Origin: Novosphingobium acidiphilum DSM 19966
Lineage (GTDB): Bacteria > Pseudomonadota > Alphaproteobacteria > Sphingomonadales > Sphingomonadaceae
NCBI RefSeq assembly: GCF_000429005.1
Contig: NZ_AUBA01000006.1
Location: forward strand, 146,583 to 210,582
DNA length: 64,000 bases
Direction of reading: 5' to 3'
In this document: one piece after another, positions 40,587 through 49,143 of the stretch
Numbering within the stretch: the stretch's first letter is position 1
Layout: each line of letters begins with the position of its first letter
Position numbers and translations under genes: made by a program
The notes under the pieces: generated by a model
What the model saw: the letters and a program-made list of their open reading frames with translations, nothing else
Databases searched by the model: none
What the model was told of the DNA's origin: nothing

Positions 40587-42890
40587 TCAGTAGTGCAGCG
40601 TTATGCTGGCGCCCCAGGTGCGCGGTTTCGCATACGTCTGGTTGGTCGCACCCAAAAGCCCCGACAGATCAAGGTTATAAATGCGGTACCACTTGTTGGT
40701 GACATTGTTGACGAAGCCGGCCACTTCGACTTTGCCGTCCATCACCGCATAGCTGATGCGCACATTGCCCAGCGTGCGGCCCGGTTCGTAATCGTCGGGC
40801 GCGTTGTTGGTTTCGAAATAGCTGCCGGATTCGTGTTTCCAGTCGGTGCCCAGCGTCACCTGGCCGGGGCCGACCGGGAACTGGTAATGCACCTGCCACC
40901 CCAGCGAAAAATCGGGCGCCTGCGGCAGCAGGCGATCGGCCAGCGTGCCATCGGGCAGGGTGATGTTTTTCACCGTCGACGACAGGAACGTCACGAACGT
41001 GCCCAGATACAGGCCCTTGACCGGGCGGGTGTCGAATTCGAACTCGGCCCCGTGTTCATAGGCCTGATGGTTCGAGATATACTGGTTTACCCCGATGTTC
41101 TGGAACGCCTGATATCCCTGATAGTTGTAGAAGAACACCGATCCGTTGAAATGGGTGGTGCGGTTCAGCAGGCTCAGCTTGAACCCGCCTTCCCAGTTGG
41201 TCAGCACTTCCTGGCCGAACGGGATCGCCTGCACCAGCGGCGCGCCGGTGGCCGCAGAGGTGGCGGCGCTGTCGGTATAGGGCACCGGCGACGACACCGT
41301 GCCGAACCCGCCGGCCTTGGTACCGCGGTTGACCGACGCATAGATCAGCGTGGTGCCGTTGGGTTTGTAATCCACCTCGGCCTTGCCCGACCAGTTGTTG
41401 AACGTGGCAAAGCGCAGATTGGCAACATCGGGAATGGTCGTGGCCCAGTCGAACACCAGCGCGCCGTCTTCATAGTCCTGGAATTCGATATGTTTGCGAT
41501 CGTGCGAATAGCGCAGCCCCCCGATCAGCGACACGGTCGGCGCGACGGCGTATTCAAGCTGTGCAAACCCCGCCAGCGATGTGGTGTTCTGCGACCCGCC
41601 ATAGTTCAGCGTGCCGATGCCGGGATAGGTGCCTGCCGGGCTGACCACCTGGTACTGGTTGGTGGTGTGGATGTTCATGGCGTAAAGCCCGGTCACCCAG
41701 TTCAGCGCATCGGCCTTGCCCGACAGGCGCAGTTCCTGCGACAGCTGGTACATGTGCTGGTGCGTGTCGTAGTTGAAAATGGCGTTCGGCGACATGTCCG
41801 AATCTTCGCCGTAATCCTTGCTAAGATGCTGGTAATCGCTGATCGCGGACAGCTCTGCCCCTCCGAAATCGTGGGTGTAGCGCGCGCTGACATCCCAGAA
41901 TGTGCGGTTGAAATTGGGCATGCGATCTTCGCTTTGCACAAACGGACTGCCCGACGGGTTGACATAGCCGTTGGCATCGGTGCCTTGCGCGGCACCCGGT
42001 ACACCCGCCGCAGCACCCGGATTTCCGCCCGGCACATTGGCGGCATAATTGCCCAGGAAATGGTTGTTGGGGTCGGGATAGGCGGCGGCCCAGCTGTACA
42101 ACCCGGCATTGCGTTCGTTGTCGTTGCGCAAGGTCTGGACCTTGACCACCAGTTTGTCCGCAGGGCTGAGATCGGCGGCGATCTGGCCGCGCAGGCCATA
42201 GAATTTGTTGTTGCCCAGCTTGGGCCCCAGCGTGTTGGTGATGTATCCGCCCGAATCGTTGGTGGTGAACGAAAACCGCGCGCGCACGGTATCGGCCAGC
42301 GCACCGCTGATCGCGCCTTCGGTGGCGACCTGGCCATAGGACCCGGTGGTCAACGTGACAAAGGCTTCGGTCCGGGCGGTGGGCTTGGCCGACACGAACT
42401 GCACCAGACCGCCGGTGGCGTTGCGGCCAAACAGCGTGCCCTGCGGCCCGCGCAGCACTTCGGCGCGTTCCAGATCGAAATTCATGCCGGTGATCGCACC
42501 CAGCGAGGCGATGTAGACTTCATCGTCGTAGAACGCGATCGGCGCTTCCTGCGCATCGGTGAAATCGTTCTGCGACACGCCGCGGATGTTGAACACGGTG
42601 ATCGTGGGCGAATACTGGTTGACCTCGAGGTTGGGGACCTGGCCCGCCAGCGCGGTCACGTCCTGGCGACCGATCGCGGCCAGCGCATCCTTGCCCAGCG
42701 CGGTCACGGCAATGCCGATCTTTTGCGCGCTCTGTTCGCGTTTTTGCGCGGTCACCACGATTTCGCCGATGTCGGGCGCTGCGGCCGCGGCCTGCGGCGC
42801 CGGGTCTGCGGCGCGCGCCGCCTGCGGCATGATCGCGGTGGCCAGCGCCGCCAGCGCGGTCTGCGTGGCAAGGATCCGTTTGAGTGTCAT
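40587..42890 (-). CDS. TonB-dependent outer-membrane receptor
   Basis: This 767-residue receptor has a signal peptide (MTLKRILATQTALAALATAI..., cut near residue 28), a TonB-box region (DIGEIVVTAQKREQ), a plug domain (VFNIRGVSQNDFTD; LRGPQGTLFGRNATGG) and a beta-barrel ending in a C-terminal aromatic (ITLHY). It belongs to the iron-complex/aromatic-uptake type abundant in sphingomonads. Clustered with an MFS carrier and catabolic genes, it probably imports the pathway substrate. A CTTG-N8-GGCCAA element lies about 105 bases upstream. Confidence 0.92.
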   Translation of the reverse strand: MTLKRILATQTALAALATAIMPQAARAADPAPQAAAAAPDIGEIVVTAQKREQSAQKIGIAVTALGKDALAAIGRQDVTALAGQVPNLEVNQYSPTITVFNIRGVSQNDFTDAQEAPIAFYDDEVYIASLGAITGMNFDLERAEVLRGPQGTLFGRNATGGLVQFVSAKPTARTEAFVTLTTGSYGQVATEGAISGALADTVRARFSFTTNDSGGYITNTLGPKLGNNKFYGLRGQIAADLSPADKLVVKVQTLRNDNERNAGLYSWAAAYPDPNNHFLGNYAANVPGGNPGAAAGVPGAAQGTDANGYVNPSGSPFVQSEDRMPNFNRTFWDVSARYTHDFGGAELSAISDYQHLSKDYGEDSDMSPNAIFNYDTHQHMYQLSQELRLSGKADALNWVTGLYAMNIHTTNQYQVVSPAGTYPGIGTLNYGGSQNTTSLAGFAQLEYAVAPTVSLIGGLRYSHDRKHIEFQDYEDGALVFDWATTIPDVANLRFATFNNWSGKAEVDYKPNGTTLIYASVNRGTKAGGFGTVSSPVPYTDSAATSAATGAPLVQAIPFGQEVLTNWEGGFKLSLLNRTTHFNGSVFFYNYQGYQAFQNIGVNQYISNHQAYEHGAEFEFDTRPVKGLYLGTFVTFLSSTVKNITLPDGTLADRLLPQAPDFSLGWQVHYQFPVGPGQVTLGTDWKHESGSYFETNNAPDDYEPGRTLGNVRISYAVMDGKVEVAGFVNNVTNKWYRIYNLDLSGLLGATNQTYAKPRTWGASITLHY

Positions 42891-42994
42891 GGTGCAATAA
42901 CTCCCCGCATGATCGGTGCTGGCTGCGGGCCACACCCGATCGGGCGCTTGTGTGCGCCCCGAAATCACACCATGCGGCGCAATGCCGGTGCGCA

Positions 42995-43030
42995 CTTGCC
43001 AGATGCGGCCAATTGCCCGGGAAAACCGGG
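42995..43030. promoter_or_regulatory. Operator copy 2 and MFS-gene terminator-like hairpin
   Basis: CTTG (42995-42998), eight bases, GGCCAA (43007-43012) repeats the pattern seen at 31,482 and 44,263 and lies upstream of the TonB receptor. Just next to it, CCCGG-GAAAA-CCGGG (43016-43030) forms a hairpin one base beyond the MFS stop. It could end the MFS transcript, although no U-run follows. Confidence 0.5.
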
Positions 43031-43031
43031 T

Positions 43032-44198
43032 TCAGGCAGGCGCGTGCAGCCGGCGATGCGCCAGTGTCGGAATGCGCAGCAGCGCAAAGCTGACGACAAA
43101 CAGCGCGATGCACACCAGTTCGACCACGCGAAAGCTTTTGCCGTCGATCAGCGGCGCGGCGATCAGCGGGCCGCCGCCCAGCCCGATCATCTGCATCGCC
43201 ACCGCAAACGACATCATCCGTCCGCTGGCATCGAAATCGCCGATCCGGCCCAGGATAAAGGGCAGGACAAAATTCCACAGGATGTTGAACCCGCAGACCC
43301 CGACGGTGAACAGCACCAGCCCGGGCGTGCCCAGCAGCAGCGCAATGCTGGCAGCGCCACCCAGGATGCCCCCGGCAATCGCGACATCGCGGTGCAGCCG
43401 TTCGGCCAGAAACACCGACGCCAGCGCACCCCCCACAGCCAGCGCCTGCGAAGCGAACAGTGCATTGGCCACCGACTGTTCGGCCAGGCCCGCGCTGGTG
43501 CCGACCAGGAACAGCACCGCCCAGGCAATGCCCTGCGCCACATTGTAGGCCAGCACCGCCGCCAGTGCCACGGCCAGCATCGCGTTGGGCAATTGCCGCA
43601 CCCCGGGGCGCGCACCGCTGCCCGCGCCATAGCCATGCGGCACAAACGGCACGGTTATCAACGCCACCACCGACAGCCCTGCAAAGACCGTGAACAGCCC
43701 GGCGATATCGATCCGGTTCAGGATCACCGGCAGATACCACAGCCCGAACGCGCCATATGTCAGCAGCAGCACCAGATAGAGCGCAACATTGCGTTCGGCC
43801 TTGGCGGTGATCCCGACAAAGGTGAAGCTGATCGAAATGATGATCCCTTCGCCAAACCCCGCGATCAGCCGCAGCCAGCCGAACAGATCGCCATGTGTGG
43901 CCCCGGCCGAGCTTGCATCGCCGGCCGCCGCGATCAGCAGCCCGGCCGCGGTGATCACGCGCCAGTCGATCCGCGTGCCGATCAGCGCCATGAACACCGT
44001 GGCCAGCGCCACGCCCAGCATTTCCAGCCCGACCAGATCGACCGCGCGCGCGTCCGACACATGCAGGTGTTCGACATAACCCTGCACGACGCCCGGCTGG
44101 ATGATGAACGACAGCACGCCAATCGTGCCAAGCACAACCGCGCTGACAATCGCAGGCCAGCCGTTGACGTTGATTTCGCGTGGTCGCCGTTGTGTCAT
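43032..44198 (-). CDS. MFS transporter
   Basis: This 388-residue major facilitator protein has about 12 helices (e.g. NVAQGIAWAVLFLVGTSAGL, FAVAMQMIGLGGGPLIAAPL). ATG 44198 (MTQRRPREINVNGWPAIV) was chosen because the much longer in-frame extension lies in shadow of the divergent AraC gene. It sits between the TonB receptor and the AraC-amidotransferase unit. It is probably the inner-membrane carrier of the same substrate or a product. Confidence 0.83.
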   Translation of the reverse strand: MTQRRPREINVNGWPAIVSAVVLGTIGVLSFIIQPGVVQGYVEHLHVSDARAVDLVGLEMLGVALATVFMALIGTRIDWRVITAAGLLIAAAGDASSAGATHGDLFGWLRLIAGFGEGIIISISFTFVGITAKAERNVALYLVLLLTYGAFGLWYLPVILNRIDIAGLFTVFAGLSVVALITVPFVPHGYGAGSGARPGVRQLPNAMLAVALAAVLAYNVAQGIAWAVLFLVGTSAGLAEQSVANALFASQALAVGGALASVFLAERLHRDVAIAGGILGGAASIALLLGTPGLVLFTVGVCGFNILWNFVLPFILGRIGDFDASGRMMSFAVAMQMIGLGGGPLIAAPLIDGKSFRVVELVCIALFVVSFALLRIPTLAHRRLHAPA

Positions 44199-44262
44199 GC
44201 GCGTCCTGTGTGCTGTGGATGATTTCGCCCGGATCATACCTGACATCATGCACCCCGTCCGG

Positions 44263-44341
44263 CTTGTCACAAACGGCCAAGCGGCGGCGCCGCCTTGGTC
44301 CATATTGATCAAAAATATCAAAAAATGATCGTATTGATCAA
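44263..44341. promoter_or_regulatory. MFS-AraC divergent control region
   Basis: Three elements stand here. CTTG-N8-GGCCAA (44263-44280) is the third copy of the shared operator. GGCGGCGCCGCC (44283-44294) is a perfect palindrome. TATTGATCAA occurs twice as a direct repeat (44303-44312 and 44332-44341), 29 bases apart, each containing the palindrome TTGATCAA, in an AT-rich island. The repeats may bind the adjacent AraC protein or form its promoter. Confidence 0.5.
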
Positions 44342-44411
44342 TTCGTCCGCAATCTCTTGCGATAGCCTCGGCCCCATAACGCGAAAGACCGCGACTCTGG
44401 GGAGAACCGCA

Positions 44412-45476
44412 ATGCTGCATGCCGCCATGGCGCACGAGCGCGCCGTTTTCAGCCGTACCACCACCAGCCGCACAACCGCGAGCCAGGTTCATGCCAGCGC
44501 GCTGAACGGGTGGGATGGTCTGGTCGATCCCGCGATCGTGCCCGAAATCCACGCGCTGCGCGATGCGCTGCCGTGCGACATCAGCCGACCGTCGATCCCG
44601 CTGGCCGAATTCGTGCGCTTTTCCGAAAGCGTGGTGGCGCGCGCGCGCGATGTGTCGATCCCCTGGGCGGCGGGTATGCAGTTCGATCTGGCGACGCTGG
44701 GCGGTGCGCTGGGCGAACCGGTGCTGGGGGCCACGCGGGTGGGATCGGCGTTGCGCCGTCTGGTCGATCTGTTTGTCGTGCTGCAGGATTGCACCGAAAT
44801 GGCGCTGGACCGCGAAGAGGGCATGGCCAGCGTCAGCTATCGCATTCTCGATCCCGATATCTGGCCGCGCCACCACGATGCAATGTTTACGCTGGGCATC
44901 GTCGCGCAGATCCTGCGGCGCGGCACACGCGGCAGCCTCGACAAAGTGGAGTTCGTGTTCGAGGCCGAGGCGCACGAAATGCGCGGGCCGATCGGCAAAG
45001 TGCTGAACGCGCCGTGCACATTTGGCGGCGATACCAACCAGATCCGTTTTCCCGCAGCCCTGCTCGATCTGGCGTTGCCGGTCGAACGCGCCACGAACGA
45101 TCTGAGCGTGGTCAATCGCGCGATTGTCGAACACCGCCGCCGCACCCCGCTTGTCGAGCGGCTGGCGCAAGTGGTGTGGCGCGACATGAACTGCCGCCCG
45201 ATCGAACAGGACCGCATCGCGCGCGAAATCGGCATGTCGAGCCGCACCATGCGTCGCAAGCTGGCCGACGAAGGCAGCTCGTTCCAGGAAGTGCTCGACG
45301 AATGCCGCATGCGCCAGGCCTTGTTCGAATTCCGCACCCGGCCCGACCTGTCGATCGCCGAAATCGCGCTGCGGCTGGGCTATGCCGAACACAGCAATTT
45401 CACGCGCGCGTTTCACCGCTGGAGCGGCGTATCGCCACAGGCCTGGCGCGCACGCATGGACAAGACCGCACATTGA
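44412..45476 (+). CDS. AraC-family regulator
   Basis: This 354-residue regulator has an N-terminal arabinose-binding-type effector domain (about 30-210) and a C-terminal DNA-binding domain (about 250-350: REIGMSSRTMRRKLADEGSS; IAEIALRLGYAEHSNFTRAF). ATG 44412 follows GGGGAGAA. Its stop overlaps the amidotransferase start (TGATG), so both are one operon. Likely regulator of the surrounding amine/aromatic genes. Confidence 0.88.
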   Translation: MLHAAMAHERAVFSRTTTSRTTASQVHASALNGWDGLVDPAIVPEIHALRDALPCDISRPSIPLAEFVRFSESVVARARDVSIPWAAGMQFDLATLGGALGEPVLGATRVGSALRRLVDLFVVLQDCTEMALDREEGMASVSYRILDPDIWPRHHDAMFTLGIVAQILRRGTRGSLDKVEFVFEAEAHEMRGPIGKVLNAPCTFGGDTNQIRFPAALLDLALPVERATNDLSVVNRAIVEHRRRTPLVERLAQVVWRDMNCRPIEQDRIAREIGMSSRTMRRKLADEGSSFQEVLDECRMRQALFEFRTRPDLSIAEIALRLGYAEHSNFTRAFHRWSGVSPQAWRARMDKTAH

Positions 45477-46318
45477 TGAAACGCCTGTTGCTGCTCGAAG
45501 GCAATCCCGCCGATCGCCGCGCTGTGGCGCGCACGCATGGTGTGCGCTGGTCGAGCGAGATCTATGCCCGGGCGATCGCCGCGCACTGCCCCGATCTGGT
45601 GCTGGAGGTGGTGTATGGCGCCGATCCGGGCGAAGGGCTGCCGGCCGGACGCGCGTGGACCGACTATGCCGGACTGGTCATCACCGGGTCGGCGCTGCAC
45701 GCCTATGACCGCGATGCGGCGGTAACCGCGCAGATTGCGCTGATGGTTCAGGCGGCCGACCACGGCCTGCCGATTTTCGGGTCATGCTGGGGGCTGCAGA
45801 TTGCCGCGGTGGCCGCAGGCGGCACGGTCGCGCGCAGCGCGCGTGGCCGCGAAGTCGGCTTCGCGCGCAAGATCGCGGTTACGCCGGCGGGGCGGGTGCA
45901 CCCGATGTTTGCGCACAAGGGCCCGGTGTTCGATGCGCCCTGCATCCATTACGACGAAGTCACCGCGTTGCCCGCCGGTGCGATCCTGCTCGCCGGCAAT
46001 GCGCACAGCGCGGTGCAGGCCGCGGTGATCCCGTTGGGCCGCAGCACGGTGTGGGCGGTGCAGTACCATCCCGAATTCGATCTGGCGCAGATCGCGCAAC
46101 TGAACCGGCTGGATCAGGACGACATGATTGCCCAAGGGTTCTTTGCCGACCACGCGGCGCTGGCGGCGTACAATGCCATGCTGGAAACGCTGCACGCCGA
46201 TCGTTCGCGCGCCGATCTGGCATGGCAGCTGGGCATCGATGCCGACCTTCTGGACGATCGTCGCCGCGCGGCGGAAATCATGGCGTGGGTGAACAGCGAA
46301 GTGATCGCGCGCGCCTGA
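45476..46318 (+). CDS. Class I glutamine amidotransferase-like hydrolase
   Basis: This 280-residue class I amidotransferase fold has nucleophile Cys 104 in GSCWG and the His/Glu pair in QYHPEF. There is no synthetase domain, so it probably hydrolyses gamma-glutamyl amides. In aniline catabolism an equivalent protein (AtdA2/TdnT type) removes excess gamma-glutamylanilide formed by a GS-like ligase. A GS-like ligase is encoded at 49,144. Translationally coupled to AraC. Confidence 0.78.
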   Translation: MKRLLLLEGNPADRRAVARTHGVRWSSEIYARAIAAHCPDLVLEVVYGADPGEGLPAGRAWTDYAGLVITGSALHAYDRDAAVTAQIALMVQAADHGLPIFGSCWGLQIAAVAAGGTVARSARGREVGFARKIAVTPAGRVHPMFAHKGPVFDAPCIHYDEVTALPAGAILLAGNAHSAVQAAVIPLGRSTVWAVQYHPEFDLAQIAQLNRLDQDDMIAQGFFADHAALAAYNAMLETLHADRSRADLAWQLGIDADLLDDRRRAAEIMAWVNSEVIARA

Positions 46319-46324
46319 CCGCCT

Positions 46325-46753
46325 TTATGGTTTCCCGGAAAATCGGGCTTCGCCGATGTCATCGGCGAAGCGACTTGCAAACCGCCAGACAACCACGGCA
46401 AGCAGAATTGTTGCCAGCAGGGCCGCCGCATCCCCGATCAACACCTGGCCGGCAGGCATGGACTGGTGCACGCCAACGGTTACGGCCAGTCCGATCAGAA
46501 TGACCGTGATCGTTCCGCTCATGCGGGGTGAGGGGGCGGCAACGGCTGACGATATTCCACGCAGCGCATTGGCCAGCTGGCTTATCGCAAGGACGGCCCA
46601 GAACAGGCCGTGGTCCAGCGATCTGACCCGGTCGTGGATATCAGGTAGTGACCATTCCAGATAACACAGCATAAGCCAGGCACCGCCCAGCAGCAGCGCC
46701 ACCACCCGCGCCAATTCCCCGATCTGCTTGCGAATGTCGGGTGTGATGCGCAT
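46325..46753 (-). CDS. Small integral membrane protein
   Basis: This 142-residue protein has about four predicted membrane helices (LARVVALLLGGAWLMLCYL; GLFWAVLAISQLANAL; ITVILIGLAVTVGV; AALLATILLAVVVWRF). The ends are charged. No family is recognised. It is convergent with the amidotransferase gene (six bases apart) and 78 bases downstream of the extradiol dioxygenase gene on the same strand. Confidence 0.65.
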   Translation of the reverse strand: MRITPDIRKQIGELARVVALLLGGAWLMLCYLEWSLPDIHDRVRSLDHGLFWAVLAISQLANALRGISSAVAAPSPRMSGTITVILIGLAVTVGVHQSMPAGQVLIGDAAALLATILLAVVVWRFASRFADDIGEARFSGKP

Positions 46754-46831
46754 GGCGGCAGACTATCACGCAGCTGTGTTCCTGCAATCACCCTTTCGAT
46801 CCGTCCCGCGCGCGGTGAACAATCTCGTGGC

Positions 46832-47704
46832 TCAGGTCCAGCCGTGTTCCGGCTTGTCGAACCACACATGCACCTGGCTGGTGCCGGTGGCGTTTTCATA
46901 GTCCGAGAACTGGCGTCCTTTGGCCTTCCAGTCGCGGCCACCGCAGGCGGCGGCCATCATCAGGTAATGGCCAAAGCGGGCCTCGGGCGCGTGGCGCAGG
47001 TAATCGGGCATCGTGTCGATGACGCGGGCGTGGTTGCCTTCGGCAAACCAGCGCAGGCGTTCGTAATCCGCCTCGCGCGCGGCGGGGCTGGAAATGTGGA
47101 TCGGGTCCGATGCTTCGTGCTGCGCGATCTGGCCCAGGGGCCAGAACCGGTGGCTCATCGATCCGCTGGCGATCAGCACCACGCGCTTGTCGCTTTGCGC
47201 GATGGCCTGGCCAATGCCCTGACCGACGCGCAGAAAATCGTCGGGTTCGCCCGAATAGGCATGGCTGACCGACACCCATTCCTCGGGCCCTTGCAGGAAT
47301 GTCGACAGGTTGACCGTGGGATAGTGGATCGGCAGCCACGGATCATCGATTGCGGTGGTGCGCACGCCACAGGCGCTTGCGTGGTCGGCCATGGCCTGCG
47401 CCAGCGCGGGGCTGCCCGGCAGGTCATAACGGATCTGGCGCATGCCGCGCGGCAGTTCGTCGCTGGTGAACAGGCCCGACCGGCGTGCATGCGCGGTTAC
47501 GCAGAATTCCACAATCGTGAACCAGTGCGTGTCGAACAGCACGATCGTATCGGGCCGCAGCACGTCGATCACTTCGCTTTTCAGGCGGTGCAGGCCGGGG
47601 ACCAGGCTGATCTCCTTGCCCTCGTTCAAGGCATAGCGATCCTCCTGCGACATCATGATCGTCGGCGCATGCGCGACAATTCCGGCACCGATGATTTCGC
47701 CCAT
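46832..47704 (-). CDS. Class III extradiol ring-cleavage dioxygenase (HpaD-like)
   Basis: This 290-residue LigB-superfamily dioxygenase has iron-ligand regions IVAHAPTIM (His near residue 12) and FDTHWFT, plus the acid/base segment ASGSMSHRFWPLG. Overall it is closest in look to 3,4-dihydroxyphenylacetate 2,3-dioxygenase (HpaD). The substrate is a catechol, exact identity unknown. Divergent from the P450 with a 149-base gap. Paired in the window with HpaE-like and HpaG-like enzymes. Confidence 0.8.
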   Translation of the reverse strand: MGEIIGAGIVAHAPTIMMSQEDRYALNEGKEISLVPGLHRLKSEVIDVLRPDTIVLFDTHWFTIVEFCVTAHARRSGLFTSDELPRGMRQIRYDLPGSPALAQAMADHASACGVRTTAIDDPWLPIHYPTVNLSTFLQGPEEWVSVSHAYSGEPDDFLRVGQGIGQAIAQSDKRVVLIASGSMSHRFWPLGQIAQHEASDPIHISSPAAREADYERLRWFAEGNHARVIDTMPDYLRHAPEARFGHYLMMAAACGGRDWKAKGRQFSDYENATGTSQVHVWFDKPEHGWT

Positions 47705-47784
47705 GACGTGCGGCCTCCTGCTGGCAAAGGTATGGACCGCTTCCTTAGGCGCGGTTTGCGCGCATCGGAACAGGCGCGGCCACT

Positions 47785-47802
47785 TCTGTCCGCTTATGCC
47801 AA
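47785..47802 (+). promoter_or_regulatory. Degenerate operator-like site before P450
   Basis: TCTG-N8-TGCCAA at 47785-47802 resembles the CTTG-N8-GGCCAA pattern with three mismatches and the same 8-base spacing. It lies in the dioxygenase/P450 divergent gap, 52 bases before the P450 start. It may be a weaker copy of the shared operator, but this is uncertain. Confidence 0.3.
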
Positions 47803-47853
47803 GTGCTGCGGGCCACGTCGGGTCTAGCTGGCAGGCATAACCGGAGTGTGCTG

Positions 47854-49119
47854 ATGTCCTATGCCTTTTCCCGTTCGACCGACGCGCATGTCGACCTGTC
47901 GTCGCTCGATGCGTTCAACGAAGGCGCGCCGTTTGCGACCTTTGACCGGATGCGCCGCGAAGCGCCGATGGCGTGGTCCGAAATGGCCAATGGCGATCGC
48001 GGGTTCTGGTCGGTCACGCGCCATGCCGATCTGCTGGCGCTGAACCGGCAGGCGGATCTGCTGTCATCGGCGCGCGGCATCCGCATGGAAGACCAGACCG
48101 AGGAAGAATACGAGGCGCGCAAGACCTTTCAGGAAACCGATGCGCCGGTGCACCGCGCCTTTCGCGCGCTGGTGTCGAAGGCCTTTGCCAAGCACACCGT
48201 GGCCGGGTTCGAAGCGCAGATCCGCGCGATCGTCACCGAACTGCTCGACGTGGCGATGGGCGAAGGCGAATTCGATGCGGTTGACCGCATTGCCCGGCGG
48301 CTGCCGATGCAGATGCTGGCGCAGATCATGGGCGTGCCGGTCGCCGATGGGCCGATGCTGGTCGAACTGGGCGACGCGCTGATTTCCAATGCCGACCCCG
48401 ATTACACCGATTTCGTGATCGACAAGGTCGATACCGATGCCTACCGGCTGCTGCCGTTTCGCAGTCCTGCGGCGGTCAAGCTGTTCGATTATGCCAATGA
48501 CCTGCTCGACCGCATGGATGCGGGCGAACAGATCGGCGTGCTCAATCTGGTGCGCCAGACCACCAGCCACGGCACGCAGATGTCGCGCGATGAATTCCGC
48601 AATTTCTTCTGCCTGCTGGTGGCGGCCGGCAACGACACCACGCGCTATTCGATTTCGGCCACGATCCATGCGCTGGCCAACAATCCGCAGCTGTTGCGGC
48701 AGATCCAGGCCGATGACTTTGCCGGGTGGGAGGCCGCGGCCGACGAAATGATCCGCTGGGCATCGCCGACGTCGCATTTCCGCCGCACCGCCACGCGCGA
48801 TTTCACCTTTCACGACCAGGCCGTCCGCGCGGGCGACAAGGTGGTGCTGTGGTTCATCGCCGGCAATCGCGATGAACAGGCGATGGCCGATCCCTATACG
48901 CTGCGGCTTGATCGGCCGCGCAATCCGTTTCTGTCGTTCGGGCAGGGCGGCCCGCACATCTGCCTTGGCATGTGGCTGGCCAAGCTGGAAGTGGCGATCG
49001 TGATGCAGGAACTGGCGCGGCGGATCGACACGATCGAGCAGATTGCCGATCACAGCTATCTGCGGTCAAATTTTATTCATGGAATCAAGCATCTGCCGGT
49101 CCGCATCAAAGCGCGCTGA
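47854..49119 (+). CDS. Cytochrome P450
   Basis: This is a 421-residue soluble bacterial P450. The I-helix reads VAAGNDTTR, the K-helix ExxR is in DEMIRW, and the haem-Cys loop is FGQGGPHICLG. That loop has one residue more than the common FGxGxHxC, as in the CYP124/125/142 group. No ferredoxin or reductase gene is adjacent, so electron partners are elsewhere. It heads a P450-GS-ALDH unit (gaps of 24 and 10 bases). Substrate unknown. Confidence 0.9.
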   Translation: MSYAFSRSTDAHVDLSSLDAFNEGAPFATFDRMRREAPMAWSEMANGDRGFWSVTRHADLLALNRQADLLSSARGIRMEDQTEEEYEARKTFQETDAPVHRAFRALVSKAFAKHTVAGFEAQIRAIVTELLDVAMGEGEFDAVDRIARRLPMQMLAQIMGVPVADGPMLVELGDALISNADPDYTDFVIDKVDTDAYRLLPFRSPAAVKLFDYANDLLDRMDAGEQIGVLNLVRQTTSHGTQMSRDEFRNFFCLLVAAGNDTTRYSISATIHALANNPQLLRQIQADDFAGWEAAADEMIRWASPTSHFRRTATRDFTFHDQAVRAGDKVVLWFIAGNRDEQAMADPYTLRLDRPRNPFLSFGQGGPHICLGMWLAKLEVAIVMQELARRIDTIEQIADHSYLRSNFIHGIKHLPVRIKAR

Positions 49120-49143
49120 AGGAACAATGTTTTGGGGAGCCGC

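Noticed and set aside
40569..44222. 1,217-codon plus-strand frame
   Set aside because: Antisense of the TonB receptor and MFS genes, both of which show clear family motifs and a signal peptide.
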